Source of the DNA: Dehalococcoidia bacterium
GTDB lineage: Bacteria; Chloroflexota; Dehalococcoidia; Tepidiformales; Tepidiformaceae
Assembly: GCA_020847985.1 (NCBI GenBank)
Contig: JADLBC010000023.1
Span: forward strand, 62,001-126,000
Length of the DNA stretch: 64,000 bases
Direction: 5' to 3'
In this document: in pieces, positions 16,499 to 25,181 of the stretch
Position numbering within the stretch: the first letter of the stretch is position 1
How the letters are laid out: each line of letters starts with the position of its first letter
The notes under the pieces: generated by a model
The model's database searches: none
Told to the model about the DNA's origin: nothing
The model's input: only the letters and a program-made list of their open reading frames with translations
Position numbers and translations under genes: made by a program

Positions 16499-17317
16499 TC
16501 AGGACACAAGCGCGCGGATCGCCCGCAGCGAACCCTCGTCCACCCGCCGCGAAACGAGCACGGCGTCATCGAAGCCCAGCGCCGCGATCATCCCCAGCCG
16601 GCGGCGCGCTTCACCCGGCGTACAGCGCAGGTGGAACGGGCCATCCGCGGGCATCGGCTCGTCCTCCCGCCCCAGGTCGACCACGATATTCGTCACCAGC
16701 GCACGCTTGCCCCCCAGTTCGCGGAACCGCGCGATGCCCGCCGCCAGCGTCTCAAGGCTGGTCTTCGCCCCCGACGCGATCCACCCGTCATATTCCTTCG
16801 CCGCCCGCGCCAGCCAGCGCGAACCGCTCCAGCTGCCGATCAGTACAGGCGGTCCACCGATCGTGTCCGGCCACGGCGCCAGGTTCGCCGCCCCCACGAC
16901 CTCGCCGCGCCACAGCGCCCGCATCGTCTCCAGCGATTCGCGGAACACCCGCAACCGCGAGTCGTAGTCCACGCCCACCGCCGCGAAGTCATCCACCGTC
17001 GATCCCGCGCCCACGCCCAGCGCCAGCCGCCCGTGCGAAAGCAACTGCGCCGTGAGCACGCGGTGCGCGAGCTCCACCGGCCGCCGCAACGGCACCTGCA
17101 AAATGCACGTCCCGACCTCGATCCGCGCCGTCACGTTCGCCGCCACGGTCAGGGCCACGAGCGAATCCGGCAGAATGAACCCGCGCCCGATCGCGTCGAA
17201 CGCCCAGAGGCTGTCAAACCCGGCTGCCTCGATCGCCCGCACGCTCGTGACGAAGTTCTCGCCCGTGAGCGGTCCGCCCTCGGCCGACATCATGGGAAGT
17301 GTGAGTCCGAGCCGCAT
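16499..17317 (-). CDS. LLM-class flavin-dependent oxidoreductase (F420- or FMN-dependent)
   Basis: 272 residues with the luciferase-like TIM barrel pattern: MRLGLTLPMM, GFDSLWAFDAIGRG, the IEVGTCILQVPLRRPVELA strand-loop, GRLALGVGAGS and later GPPVLIGSWSGS. The family includes F420-dependent dehydrogenases and reductases and FMN monooxygenases. The barrel start MRLGLTLP favours the F420 group found in Actinobacteria and Chloroflexi, but the cofactor is inferred. The ATG has GGAGG seven bases upstream. No partner flavin reductase is adjacent. Confidence 0.85.
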   Translation of the reverse strand: MRLGLTLPMMSAEGGPLTGENFVTSVRAIEAAGFDSLWAFDAIGRGFILPDSLVALTVAANVTARIEVGTCILQVPLRRPVELAHRVLTAQLLSHGRLALGVGAGSTVDDFAAVGVDYDSRLRVFRESLETMRALWRGEVVGAANLAPWPDTIGGPPVLIGSWSGSRWLARAAKEYDGWIASGAKTSLETLAAGIARFRELGGKRALVTNIVVDLGREDEPMPADGPFHLRCTPGEARRRLGMIAALGFDDAVLVSRRVDEGSLRAIRALVS

Positions 17318-17435
17318 GTGACACCTCCGGCGCGCCCCCGTGGCACGCGGCGCCATTCTGCCCCATTCGCCGCACGCCGCGCGCCCCCACGCCCTCGGAG
17401 CGCTCTGCTACGATGGCCGCGACGGAGGGGCCACC

Positions 17436-17642
17436 GTGCAGACTCACACCCGCATTGTCGAAATCCAGGGCATTCCCATGTCCGCCGAGTCCATGCTCAA
17501 CAACTGCAGCGGCGTCTGGACCGCCACGGTCACGGATGCGGGCCGCGTGATTGCCACCGGCGCGGGCTCCAGCGCCGAAGCTGCCGCCGAGTCCGCCATC
17601 GAACGCGCGCGAGCCATGGTCCTGCCCCGTTCCGCTCGTTAG
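17436..17642 (+). CDS. Small hypothetical protein
   Basis: 68 residues starting at GTG with GGAGGGG upstream. The sequence alternates strand-like and helix-like parts (GVWTATVTDAGRVIATGAGS then SAEAAAESAIERARAM). This resembles small dsRBD-like or DUF-type strand-strand-helix proteins, but no family was recognised. Divergent from the LLM oxidoreductase, and followed by the palindrome at 17660. Confidence 0.6.
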   Translation: MQTHTRIVEIQGIPMSAESMLNNCSGVWTATVTDAGRVIATGAGSSAEAAAESAIERARAMVLPRSAR

Positions 17643-17659
17643 TGGAGAATCCGTCGCAA

Positions 17660-17675
17660 TAATACGTTCGTATTA
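17660..17675. promoter_or_regulatory. 16-bp palindrome TAATACG-TT-CGTATTA (probable operator)
   Basis: A perfect inverted repeat with 7-bp arms in an AT-rich patch, 58-74 nt before the third SufR-like gene. Position and form suit an operator for a dimeric winged-HTH repressor, most simply autoregulation. This is inference from position only. Neither of the other two SufR-like genes has an obvious copy. Confidence 0.5.
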
Positions 17676-17733
17676 CTAACTATTCGCCCCATCAACACTT
17701 ACTGCTCTTTCTTCGCCGCCCCCCGTCGCTAGA

Positions 17734-18405
17734 GTGGTGCTACACGGAACGTTCGCCGGTTGCGGGGCTGCCTTGTTCCAGGTACCGAATCTTCCTTCGC
17801 CGTCCCAGTTACGCGTCCTCGAAGCGATCAAGCTCGAAGGCGAAGGCGATGTCTCGCGTCTCGCCACCAGCCTCGCGATGACCGAGTCCGGCGTGCGCCA
17901 GCAGATAGCCACGCTGGTCTCCGTCGAAGCCACCGCCGACCGGCGCGGCCGGCCGGGCCGCGACCGTCTGGTGTATAGCGTCTCCCTCAAGGGCGAAGCC
18001 CTCTTCCCCGACCTCGCCGCACAGGACCTCGCCAGCCTCGTCCAGTACATCCGCGACCGGGCCCCCGGGCTTGTCGAAGAATGGCTCGAAGGGCGTATCG
18101 CCGACGCCGTCACGAGCGACCAGGCCGGCGCCCCGGACGACCTTCCCGGCCGTCTTGCCCATGTCGCCCGGCGCGCCCGGGCCCGTGGCATGTACGTCCT
18201 CCCCCTCGAGACCGACGAAACCGGCGCCGCCTTCCGTGTCGCCCACTGCCCCATGCTCGCCCTCGCCCGGGCCTTCCCGCTGACCTGCGAATACGAACGG
18301 CGCGCGCTCGAACGTTCGCTTCCCGGCTTCGAACTGGAGCTTGTGGAGACGCGCATCTCCGGCGCGCCGCACTGCCTGTTCCGCGCGGCAGCCTCACCCG
18401 CCTGA
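17734..18405 (+). CDS. SufR-like winged-HTH regulator with C-terminal cysteine cluster (copy 3)
   Basis: Up to 223 residues. The winged helix is PSQLRVLEAIKLEGEGDVSR with TESGVRQQIATL, and the wing is RRGRPGRDRLVYSVS. The C-terminal cysteine part HCPMLALARAFPLTC then APHCLFRA keeps C-X12-C-X28-C exactly as in copies 1 and 2. The HTH is more diverged, so the three proteins probably read different operators but share the sensing domain. GTG 17734 is the longest start. TTG 17773, just before the domain, is an alternative; neither has a good ribosome site. The 17660 palindrome lies upstream. Confidence 0.78.
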   Translation: MVLHGTFAGCGAALFQVPNLPSPSQLRVLEAIKLEGEGDVSRLATSLAMTESGVRQQIATLVSVEATADRRGRPGRDRLVYSVSLKGEALFPDLAAQDLASLVQYIRDRAPGLVEEWLEGRIADAVTSDQAGAPDDLPGRLAHVARRARARGMYVLPLETDETGAAFRVAHCPMLALARAFPLTCEYERRALERSLPGFELELVETRISGAPHCLFRAAASPA

Positions 18406-18411
18406 TTCGCG

Positions 18412-18579
18412 CTATTCCTCTTCGATCACCACGAAGCGGTCGCCCGGGGCCACCTTCCGCATCCGCGCCAGCAGCTCTTCCCGCGTGACGGTTGCGGCGA
18501 GCCCGGTCGTTCGCCCGCCTTCGGGCCGCCCTGCCCTGCTGATGAACCACTCGTCTCCCACCACGAAGAGCCAGTACAT
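18412..18579 (-). CDS. Small conserved-looking hypothetical protein (55 aa)
   Basis: A short reading frame beginning MYWLFVVGDEWFISRAG and ending GDRFVVIEEE, with a GGGGGGA ribosome site. The layout (hydrophobic start, VTREELLARMRKVAPGDRF) has normal codon character for this genome. It ends 7 nt from the convergent SufR-like gene. No function recognised. Confidence 0.5.
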   Translation of the reverse strand: MYWLFVVGDEWFISRAGRPEGGRTTGLAATVTREELLARMRKVAPGDRFVVIEEE

Positions 18580-18704
18580 GCGTCCCCCCTGCCTCCACCC
18601 ACCGTGCCCGATGCCGCCCCCGCCCGGGGACGGCCATCCTCCCGTCTCATCGGGGTCCGTTCGGCGGAAGCATGCGGCGGGTGTGAGGCCCCGGGTTCGA
18701 GCCG

Positions 18705-20090
18705 TCACTCGAACGTAAAGGCCAGTGGGAAGACGGCCACCACCGCGGCGGCCCATGCGCCGTACAGCGGGATGTACCCCGTCTGCCACCGTTCCAGCTC
18801 CGCGAACGTGCGCCGCCCGCGCCAGAACCCGGTGAGCAGCCACGCCGTCCACGCCAGGTTCGCGAGCAGCAGCACGTTCAGCCCCAGCCCGGCCGTGCGA
18901 TTCGGCGTCCAACCGAACTCCGAGATCCGCCACACGATCGCCGCCAGCGCGAGGACGTCGATCACGAGCGCACTCACCACCAGGACGAGCTGCGCGCCAT
19001 CCATCAGGCCCGGCCGCGTATCCGGGTCCCGTGCCGAGATCGCGTACAGCACCAGCCCCAGCACGACGACCAGCAGGACATCCAGGAGGATAAGCACGTC
19101 CCGGTCCGCATCGATGAGGTTGCCGCTCGCCACCATCCCCACGATCGCCGCCACCAGCATGAGCGCGAAGAGCGGCGTGAACACCGCCGTGAGCACCGGC
19201 GCCATGTTCTCGATCACGCTCTGCTTCGCCTCCACCAGCCACGCCACCACGATCACGGCCCCCACCGCTCCGCACGGCAGCACCCACTGCGCCACCACCG
19301 GCTCCGCGTCGAGGTCGATGGCCTGGAAGATCCCAATCGTGACCGCGCAGAGCACGCCGCCTCCGAACGCGATCAACGCGTAGTAGATGAACCACTCACC
19401 TGTGAAGCGCACGAAGTCCATTCGCGGCCCGCTCCTCCGCCAATCGCCCGCCAGGTAGCCCACCCCCGCCACCAGCCACAACAGGATCGGGAGGTGGATC
19501 ATCGCCAAAATCTCTGTGTCGCCGCCCTGGTCGAAGGGGTACGCGTTCACCAGCACCGCCGCAATCGCGAACGGCGCCAGCAGCGCCGCCACCGTGCGCG
19601 CAGGCAACGCCCGCCGCCATGCGAAGAAGCCCACCAGGAACGGCAGCGCCAGCAGCGCCGCATTGCGCGCGTAGAACGACGCGTCCCACTCGCTCCCGGA
19701 ATCTACGAACGGGTTCACCCCGAAGACCGCGGGAGCCTTGAACGCCAGCGCCGCCGCTGCCGCGATGCCCACCGTGATCGCGATGCCCCGGTAGTTCGTT
19801 CCCTCCCGTTCCCCGGCACCCTCGCCCCCCAACATCAGCTGTTTCCAGAGCCGGCTCGAACGCTCCCGCGCGAACTCCCGCGAAAGCTCGTGCACGCCGC
19901 CCATCCGCCGGATCGCGACCAGGAACGACTCCTCGCCGTTCAACCCCGCCGCCCCAAGCTCCGACATTTCGCTGCGAAGGTGGTCCTCAAGCTCATCGAT
20001 GTCGGCACCCGCCAACGCCTGCCGCCGCAAAAGGTAGGACCGCCACTCCCCGATTCGCGCCTCGACACCCGGTTCAATCGAAGATTCCAT
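18705..20090 (-). CDS. HAAS/permease-prefix type polytopic membrane protein
   Basis: 461 residues. The N-terminal ~85 residues are soluble and helical (RIGEWRSYLLRRQALAGADIDELEDHL, AIRRMG, HELSREFARE as short elements), matching the HAAS/permease-prefix segment often found in genes next to PadR regulators. About eleven transmembrane helices follow (from residue ~100). No transporter signature is visible. It starts 4 nt after the PadR gene stop, so the two are one operon, and PadR is expected to control it. Such pairs are commonly linked to antimicrobial or envelope stress; here that is inference. Confidence 0.75.
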   Translation of the reverse strand: MESSIEPGVEARIGEWRSYLLRRQALAGADIDELEDHLRSEMSELGAAGLNGEESFLVAIRRMGGVHELSREFARERSSRLWKQLMLGGEGAGEREGTNYRGIAITVGIAAAAALAFKAPAVFGVNPFVDSGSEWDASFYARNAALLALPFLVGFFAWRRALPARTVAALLAPFAIAAVLVNAYPFDQGGDTEILAMIHLPILLWLVAGVGYLAGDWRRSGPRMDFVRFTGEWFIYYALIAFGGGVLCAVTIGIFQAIDLDAEPVVAQWVLPCGAVGAVIVVAWLVEAKQSVIENMAPVLTAVFTPLFALMLVAAIVGMVASGNLIDADRDVLILLDVLLVVVLGLVLYAISARDPDTRPGLMDGAQLVLVVSALVIDVLALAAIVWRISEFGWTPNRTAGLGLNVLLLANLAWTAWLLTGFWRGRRTFAELERWQTGYIPLYGAWAAAVVAVFPLAFTFE

Positions 20091-20094
20091 CTCG

Positions 20095-20481
20095 CTACCC
20101 CACCACCACCGGCGTCATCGGCGCCATCGCCGCTTCGAACGAACGCCACGCGTTGCGCAACGTCCCCGCGACGACATCCCACTGCCGCCGTTGCTCCTGC
20201 AGGGCATCGCTGCCCGCGGGCGTGATGCGGTAGTACCGGCGCTTGCGTCCGTTTTCGGGCGAATCCCACCGCGCCTCCACGAACCCCAGCCGGTCGAGCC
20301 GGTGGAGAAGCGGATAGAGCATCCCGTCGGTCCACTCCATGGCGCCGCCGGAAAGCTCCTGGATGCGCTTCAGGATCGCGTATCCGTAGGTCTCGCCCTC
20401 GTTGAGGATGGCCAGCACCAGCGGCATCGCCGAGGCCGCCACCAGGTCCTTCCCAATCCGGGAGTCCGTCTCTGCTTGCAT
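20095..20481 (-). CDS. PadR family transcriptional regulator
   Basis: About 128 residues. The PadR winged helix is clear: MPLVLAILNEGETYGYAILK, RIQELSGGAMEWTDGMLYPL, LHRLDRLGFVEARWD and the wing GRKRRYYRITPAG, followed by the dimerisation helix. ATG 20481 is used; ATG 20496 is also in frame. A TATAGT hexamer lies just upstream, so the message could be leaderless. The gene is followed directly by its membrane-protein partner. Confidence 0.88.
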   Translation of the reverse strand: MQAETDSRIGKDLVAASAMPLVLAILNEGETYGYAILKRIQELSGGAMEWTDGMLYPLLHRLDRLGFVEARWDSPENGRKRRYYRITPAGSDALQEQRRQWDVVAGTLRNAWRSFEAAMAPMTPVVVG

Positions 20482-20492
20482 AGGACCACTAT

Positions 20493-20514
20493 ACATTGTG
20501 CTGCTAGGTAATGT
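20493..20514. promoter_or_regulatory. PadR-operator-like dyad ACATT-N12-AATGT
   Basis: Inverted repeat overlapping the proposed minus-strand -10 (TATAGT on the minus strand at about 20485-20490) of the PadR operon. PadR operators are typically ATGT/ACAT dyads, so autoregulation is plausible. Confidence 0.35.
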
Positions 20515-20611
20515 TCGGCAAAGACGAAGGCGCGGCCAGGCAATGGGCGAATTGAGCCAGGGGCGCGGCGAGCGAGGCCGCCGCGCCCGGTACCCTGCGC
20601 GCGCTCCCGCG

Positions 20612-22195
20612 CTACGGGCGGTACGGGACCGCTGTCGGGCCTAGCTGCGAACGCAGGATCGGCTGCGCCTCCTCCACGAACTCGCACAGCAGCCGGCGCG
20701 TTTCCCGAGGGTCGATGATGTCCTGCCCGGTCGCTTCGGCCGTCCGGAACGGCGAAGCGAGGTCCTTCAGCCGCTTTTCGATCTCCCGCTGCTTCGCCTC
20801 CGGGTCGGGCGCGGATTCGATCTCGCGCCGGTAGGCGGCGAACGCGCCCCCCTCGACGTGCATCGACCCCCAGTTTGCCGAAGGCCATGCGTAGCGCTGG
20901 AACATCCCCGTGGGACGATGGTGGCACTGCCCCGCGACGCCGTAGAGCTGGCCCACGACCACCGTTGCCCAGGGCATCTGGCTGTCGCACGTCGTGATCA
21001 CCAGCCGCGCGCCCGCCCGCTCGATCCCCTTCTTCTCCGACTCGATGCCCACCATGAAGCCCGGCTCATCGGCGAAGTCGATGACGGGGATGTGGAACGT
21101 GTCGCAGAGCTGGATCATCCGCGCCACCTTCTCCCCCGCAGCCACATCCGTGGCCGCGCCGAACATGGGGTTGTTCGCCATCACCCCGACCGGGTACCCG
21201 TTCAGCCGTGCGAGCCCCGTGGTCCGCGCCCGCCCGTACCGCGGCGCGATTTCGAAGAACGACCCGCGGTCGACGATGCACTCGACCAACTGTCGCGCGT
21301 CGTAGGCGCGCCGCGGGTCCTTGGATTTGATGCGTAGGAGCCGCTCCTCCCGGCGCGCCGGGTCATCGCCTGTCTGCGCTCGCGGCGCCATCTCCCAGAC
21401 GCTCGACGGCAGGTAGCTGAGGAAGCGGCGCACCATCGCGATCGCCTCCTGCTCCGTTTCCGCCAGGTTGTCCACGACGCCGCTCACCGTCGTGTGCATC
21501 TCCGACCCGCCAAGCTCTTCCTTCGTCACGTCATAACCGAGCGCCGCCTTCACCACCGGCGGGCCGCCCGGGAAGAGCTGACTCGTGCCCTTCACCATCA
21601 CGTTGAAGTGCGCCACGCACGCGTTCACGGCCGGCAGCCCGGCCACCGAACCCAAGACCGCCGAAACCACCGGCACGGCCCGCAATAGCCGCACATCCGG
21701 GAGCGTGAACGAGTTGCCATCGGGCAGGTAGGTGCGGCCGATCTCCTCGAACGAACGCACGCTCCCGCCCGCCGCGTCCAGCAGGCGGACGTACGGCACG
21801 CGCCATTCCAGCGCCCGGCGGCTCGCCGAAAGCTCCATGCCGAGACCGCCGTGGCCACCGCCGCCGCTCCCGCCGCGAACGGTGAAATCCCCGCCCGCCA
21901 CTACGATCTTCCGTCCTTCGACCTGGCAGAACGCATCCACCGAAGCCTTCGGCGTGAGCGAACGCAGTTCGCCGTCGACGTAGCTCGCCGACCCCATCAG
22001 GCTCATGAATTCGCGAAGCGTGCCCGCGTCCGCGAGGAGGTCCAGCCGCTCGCGGACTGTCAGCTTCCCGTTGCTGTGCTGGCGGGCAACCCCTTCCGGG
22101 CCACCCATCTGCTGCACGAGACGGGTGCGAAGCTCGAGTTCGGCAAGCTCGGGTTCCCAGCCCGTGGGGCGCGGTGCCGGCGATTCCGCGCTCAA
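20612..22195 (-). CDS. Acyl-CoA carboxylase carboxyltransferase subunit
   Basis: 527 residues, the length of the single-chain (fused alpha/beta) carboxyltransferase of propionyl-, methylcrotonyl- or geranyl-CoA carboxylases. It moves CO2 from carboxybiotin to an acyl-CoA. Crotonase-type halves are seen: NGKLTVRERLDLLAD and FTVRGGSGGGGHGGLGMELS in the N half, then GVMANNPMFGAATDVAAGEK and DEPGFMVGIESEKKGIERAG in the C half. The start is TTG at 22195, overlapping the stop of the biotin-carrier gene (TTGA). No biotin carboxylase lies in this operon, so that subunit must come from elsewhere, possibly the fused enzyme at 36227. Acyl substrate not predictable. Confidence 0.88.
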   Translation of the reverse strand: MSAESPAPRPTGWEPELAELELRTRLVQQMGGPEGVARQHSNGKLTVRERLDLLADAGTLREFMSLMGSASYVDGELRSLTPKASVDAFCQVEGRKIVVAGGDFTVRGGSGGGGHGGLGMELSASRRALEWRVPYVRLLDAAGGSVRSFEEIGRTYLPDGNSFTLPDVRLLRAVPVVSAVLGSVAGLPAVNACVAHFNVMVKGTSQLFPGGPPVVKAALGYDVTKEELGGSEMHTTVSGVVDNLAETEQEAIAMVRRFLSYLPSSVWEMAPRAQTGDDPARREERLLRIKSKDPRRAYDARQLVECIVDRGSFFEIAPRYGRARTTGLARLNGYPVGVMANNPMFGAATDVAAGEKVARMIQLCDTFHIPVIDFADEPGFMVGIESEKKGIERAGARLVITTCDSQMPWATVVVGQLYGVAGQCHHRPTGMFQRYAWPSANWGSMHVEGGAFAAYRREIESAPDPEAKQREIEKRLKDLASPFRTAEATGQDIIDPRETRRLLCEFVEEAQPILRSQLGPTAVPYRP

Positions 22196-22401
22196 CCGAG
22201 CACCACCAGCACGGTTCCTTCTTCCACGGCGTCACCGATGCCCACCCGCACCTCCGTCACGCTGCCGTCTTGCGGCGCCTGGATGGGCACTTCCATCTTC
22301 ATCGACTCCACGATCACCAGGTCATCACCCGCTTCCACGCTCGTACCTATCGCGGCAACGATATCGACGACGCGGCCCTGGACAACGGAACGAACTTCCA
22401 T
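22192..22401 (-). CDS. Biotin carboxyl carrier domain protein
   Basis: 69 residues, a bare biotinyl domain. The biotinylation motif is ESMKMEVPI, with the lysine between two Met as in biotin (not lipoyl) carriers. The ATG at 22401 has GGAGGG upstream; a longer in-frame start would use that site as codons. Its stop overlaps the start of the carboxyltransferase gene, so carrier and transferase are translationally coupled. Confidence 0.88.
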   Translation of the reverse strand: MEVRSVVQGRVVDIVAAIGTSVEAGDDLVIVESMKMEVPIQAPQDGSVTEVRVGIGDAVEEGTVLVVLG

Positions 22402-22453
22402 CAGGCCCTCCAATATTCTCCACAGGGAAACGCCGCCGCACTGCTGAAAGTAC

Positions 22454-22483
22454 TTGCCGAACGTTCCGCCGGAAGTCTAGACT
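22454..22483 (+). promoter_or_regulatory. Candidate promoter of transport cassette 1
   Basis: TTGCCG at 22454-22459 and TAGACT at 22478-22483 with an 18-bp spacer, in the 140-nt divergent region between the biotin-carrier gene and the substrate-binding protein gene. Match to sigma-70 consensus is partial. Confidence 0.35.
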
Positions 22484-22512
22484 GCGGCGAGACGGGAGAC
22501 AAGGGATACACG

Positions 22513-22527
22513 TTTCCCATGGGGAAA
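22513..22527. promoter_or_regulatory. Inverted repeat TTTCCC-ATG-GGGAAA before cassette 1
   Basis: A perfect 6-bp dyad with a 3-nt centre between the candidate promoter and the ribosome site of the SBP gene. It may be the operator for the IclR regulator encoded at the end of the same cassette. Inferred from position. Confidence 0.4.
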
Positions 22528-22541
22528 TCAAGGGGGCAGCC

Positions 22542-24200
22542 ATGACGACCGAACGCGAACCCAACTACTGGCGAAGGACGCTCCGTCGCCGCACCGTCCT
22601 GCGCGGCGGCCTCATGGGCGCGGCCGCCCTCCCGGCCTATCTGCTCGTCGGCTGCGGCGATGACGACGACGGCGGCGGCGGCTTCAACGGCGGCACAACC
22701 CCCGGCGGCTCATCCGCGAGTCCCTCGGCGTCGAAGATGCCCACGGGCGGCACCCTCACCGCGCTCGTCGCAAGCGACCCCACCAGTGTCGACCCGCACT
22801 TCGGGCAGGGCGGCGGCGACCACGCCTTCTTCTGGATGATTCACGATAACCTCGTGAACTACAACAAAAAGGGCGAACTCGACGCCAGCATTTCCCTGGC
22901 CGAAAAGTGGGAACAGCCCGACCCCACGACCATCACTATGAAGTTGCGCTCTGGCGTCACCTTCCACGATGGAACGCCGTTCAATGCCGCCGCCGTCAAG
23001 TTCAATATCGAACGTGCCCAGAGCGAAAAATCGGCGGCCAAGGCACAGATGCTCGCCATCACTAAAGTCGAGACGATCAGCGAGACCGAACTCAAGCTGA
23101 CGCTCAACAAGCCCAACGCCGCCATCCTCACCCTCCTCGGCGACCGTGGTGGCGCCATCGTCTCCCCGGCCGCGGTGCAGAAGTACGGCGATAATCTCGG
23201 CCGCAATCCCGTGGGAACCGGCAAGTTCGTCTTCAAGGAATGGGCCCAGAGCGACCACTTCCTCGTGACGAAAAACCCGAACTACTGGGGCAAGGATGCG
23301 GCCGGCACCGCGCTGCCCTACCTCGACCAGATCCGCATCAATTTCGTGCCCGATGCCACGGTGCAGCTCGCGAACCTCGAAGCCGGTACCGCCGACCTGG
23401 TCGGCCTCGCCGCAGGCGATGTCGAGCGCTTCGAAAAGAACGAGAAGTTCCAGGTGCAGCAGTCGCCGATCGGTGGCGGATGGTCCGGCACCTACGCCAA
23501 CCAGGCGCTCAAGCCCATCGACGATGTCCGCCTGCGCCGCGCCATCGGCCGCGCGATCGACCGTGCCGCCATCCTCAAGGCCGTCCAGTTCGGCCGCGGA
23601 CGCGCCGGCATCGGCCCCATCGCCGTCGGCACGTGGGCGTTCAACGACCAGCTCAAGGGCCTCGATTTCGACCTCGCCGAAGCGAAGAAGGAACTCGCCG
23701 CGAGCGGGTACCCGAACGGCACGAAGATCGAGATGATCACCATCAACACTTCCTTCTATCAGCAGCACTCCGAGCTCTGGAAGGAGATGCTCAGCAAGAT
23801 CGGCATCGAGCTGCAGGTCGTACCGCTGGCAACCGCCGAGCTGACGAACCGCACCTTCGTCCTCAAGAACGTGCCCATGCAGCTCGCCGGCTTCTCACTC
23901 CGCGCCGATCCCGATGGGACGATCTCCGAGACCCTCCGCTCCGACGGCTTCTACAATCCCGGCCATCTCCCGAACGAGAAGCTCGACAGCCTCATCGACA
24001 AGGCGCGCGAGACCTACGTACAGAACGAGCGGAAGACGTACTACGACCAGATCCAGCAGATCGCGATCGACCAGGTGTACGACTGGTACGTCTTCTATGG
24101 GTATTCGTACGCAGCCGCTCCCAAGAACGTCCTCAACCTCGGTGAGTACTTCGGCGGCGAAACCAAGCCGCGCTACGCCAACCTCGCCAAGAAGGCGTGA
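22542..24200 (+). CDS. ABC transporter family 5 substrate-binding lipoprotein (cassette 1)
   Basis: 552 residues. The N-terminus has twin arginines (LRRRTVLRGG), a hydrophobic stretch and the lipobox LLVGC, so it is exported (possibly by Tat) and lipid-anchored after Cys. A flexible Asp/Gly/Ser linker precedes the SBP_bac_5 fold: TLTALVASDPTSVDPHFG, then TITMKLRSGVTFHDGTPF, the family signature. Family 5 proteins bind peptides, nickel, opines or organic acids. The ATG has AGGGGG upstream. Two permease genes follow; no ABC ATPase gene is present in this cassette. Confidence 0.9.
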   Translation: MTTEREPNYWRRTLRRRTVLRGGLMGAAALPAYLLVGCGDDDDGGGGFNGGTTPGGSSASPSASKMPTGGTLTALVASDPTSVDPHFGQGGGDHAFFWMIHDNLVNYNKKGELDASISLAEKWEQPDPTTITMKLRSGVTFHDGTPFNAAAVKFNIERAQSEKSAAKAQMLAITKVETISETELKLTLNKPNAAILTLLGDRGGAIVSPAAVQKYGDNLGRNPVGTGKFVFKEWAQSDHFLVTKNPNYWGKDAAGTALPYLDQIRINFVPDATVQLANLEAGTADLVGLAAGDVERFEKNEKFQVQQSPIGGGWSGTYANQALKPIDDVRLRRAIGRAIDRAAILKAVQFGRGRAGIGPIAVGTWAFNDQLKGLDFDLAEAKKELAASGYPNGTKIEMITINTSFYQQHSELWKEMLSKIGIELQVVPLATAELTNRTFVLKNVPMQLAGFSLRADPDGTISETLRSDGFYNPGHLPNEKLDSLIDKARETYVQNERKTYYDQIQQIAIDQVYDWYVFYGYSYAAAPKNVLNLGEYFGGETKPRYANLAKKA

Positions 24201-24227
24201 CCCGTCGCCAGTGAGGGCCTGACCAAC

Positions 24228-25181
24228 GTGTGGAGATACATCATCCAGCGGTTGCTGGCGCTTGTGCCCGTCGTCCTGATCGTCTCGATCGCGGCGTTCG
24301 CCTTCATCCACTTCCTCCCCGGCGACCCGGTGATCGCGCTCATCGGGCCCGAGGCGGGAACGGCCACGCCGGAGACGATCGCCGCGCGCAAGCGTGACCT
24401 CGGCCTCGACCGTCCCCTTCCCGTGCAGTACCTCGATTGGCTGGGCTCCGCCGTGCGCGGCGACCTCGGCCAGTCCGCCGTCACGAAACAGAAGATCACC
24501 GAGGCCCTCCAGGACCGGTTCCCGGTCACCCTCCACCTCGCGGTCGCGTCATTCCTTGTCGCGATCTCGATCGCACTGCCCACCGGCATCATCTCCGCCT
24601 ATAAGCGAAACGGCCCGCTCGACCGCGTGCTCACCGTCCTGGCGCTCACCGGCGTGGCGATGCCGAGCTTCTGGCTGGGCATCCTCCTGATTCTCCTGTT
24701 CGCGGTCCAGTTGCAGTGGCTTCCGCCGTCCGGGTTCGTCTCGATCACCACCGACCCCATCGACTGCCTCCGCCATCTCATTCTCCCGGCGATTTCGCTC
24801 GGCATGGTGCAGGCCGCCGTGATCATGCGGCAGGTCCGCTCCAGCCTCCTCGAAGTGCTCCGTGAGGACTACGTCCGGACCGCCCGCGCCAAGGGCTTGA
24901 GCGAACGCGTGGTGACGCTCAAGCACGGCTTGCGCAACGCCCTCCTCCCCGTCGTCACTGTCGTCGGCATCCAGGTGAGCGCGCTCCTCGGGGGCTCCGT
25001 CGTGACCGAAACCGTCTTCGCCATGCCGGGCATGGGCCGCTACGCCGTCGATGCCATCTTCATTCGCGACTACCCGGTCGTGCAGGCGGTCGTGCTCGTG
25101 ACCGCGCTCGTCGTCGTGCTCGCAAACCTGCTGACGGACCTCAGCTACGCCTTCCTCGACCCCCGGATCCAGTACTCGTGA
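24228..25181 (+). CDS. ABC transporter permease, DppB-like (cassette 1)
   Basis: 317 residues, six helices. Typical DppB start (IIQRLLALVPVVLIVSI, FLPGDPV) and the cytoplasmic EAA coupling loop near residues 215-235 (VRTARAKGLSERVVTLKHG). It begins with GTG at 24228 and ends overlapping the next gene by GTGA. Forms the membrane channel with the DppC-like protein. Confidence 0.92.
   Translation: MWRYIIQRLLALVPVVLIVSIAAFAFIHFLPGDPVIALIGPEAGTATPETIAARKRDLGLDRPLPVQYLDWLGSAVRGDLGQSAVTKQKITEALQDRFPVTLHLAVASFLVAISIALPTGIISAYKRNGPLDRVLTVLALTGVAMPSFWLGILLILLFAVQLQWLPPSGFVSITTDPIDCLRHLILPAISLGMVQAAVIMRQVRSSLLEVLREDYVRTARAKGLSERVVTLKHGLRNALLPVVTVVGIQVSALLGGSVVTETVFAMPGMGRYAVDAIFIRDYPVVQAVVLVTALVVVLANLLTDLSYAFLDPRIQYS

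Noticed and set aside
22005-22541. Plus-strand extension of the cassette 1 SBP gene
   Set aside because: Lies antisense to the carboxyltransferase and biotin-carrier genes; the lipoprotein signal starts at 22542.
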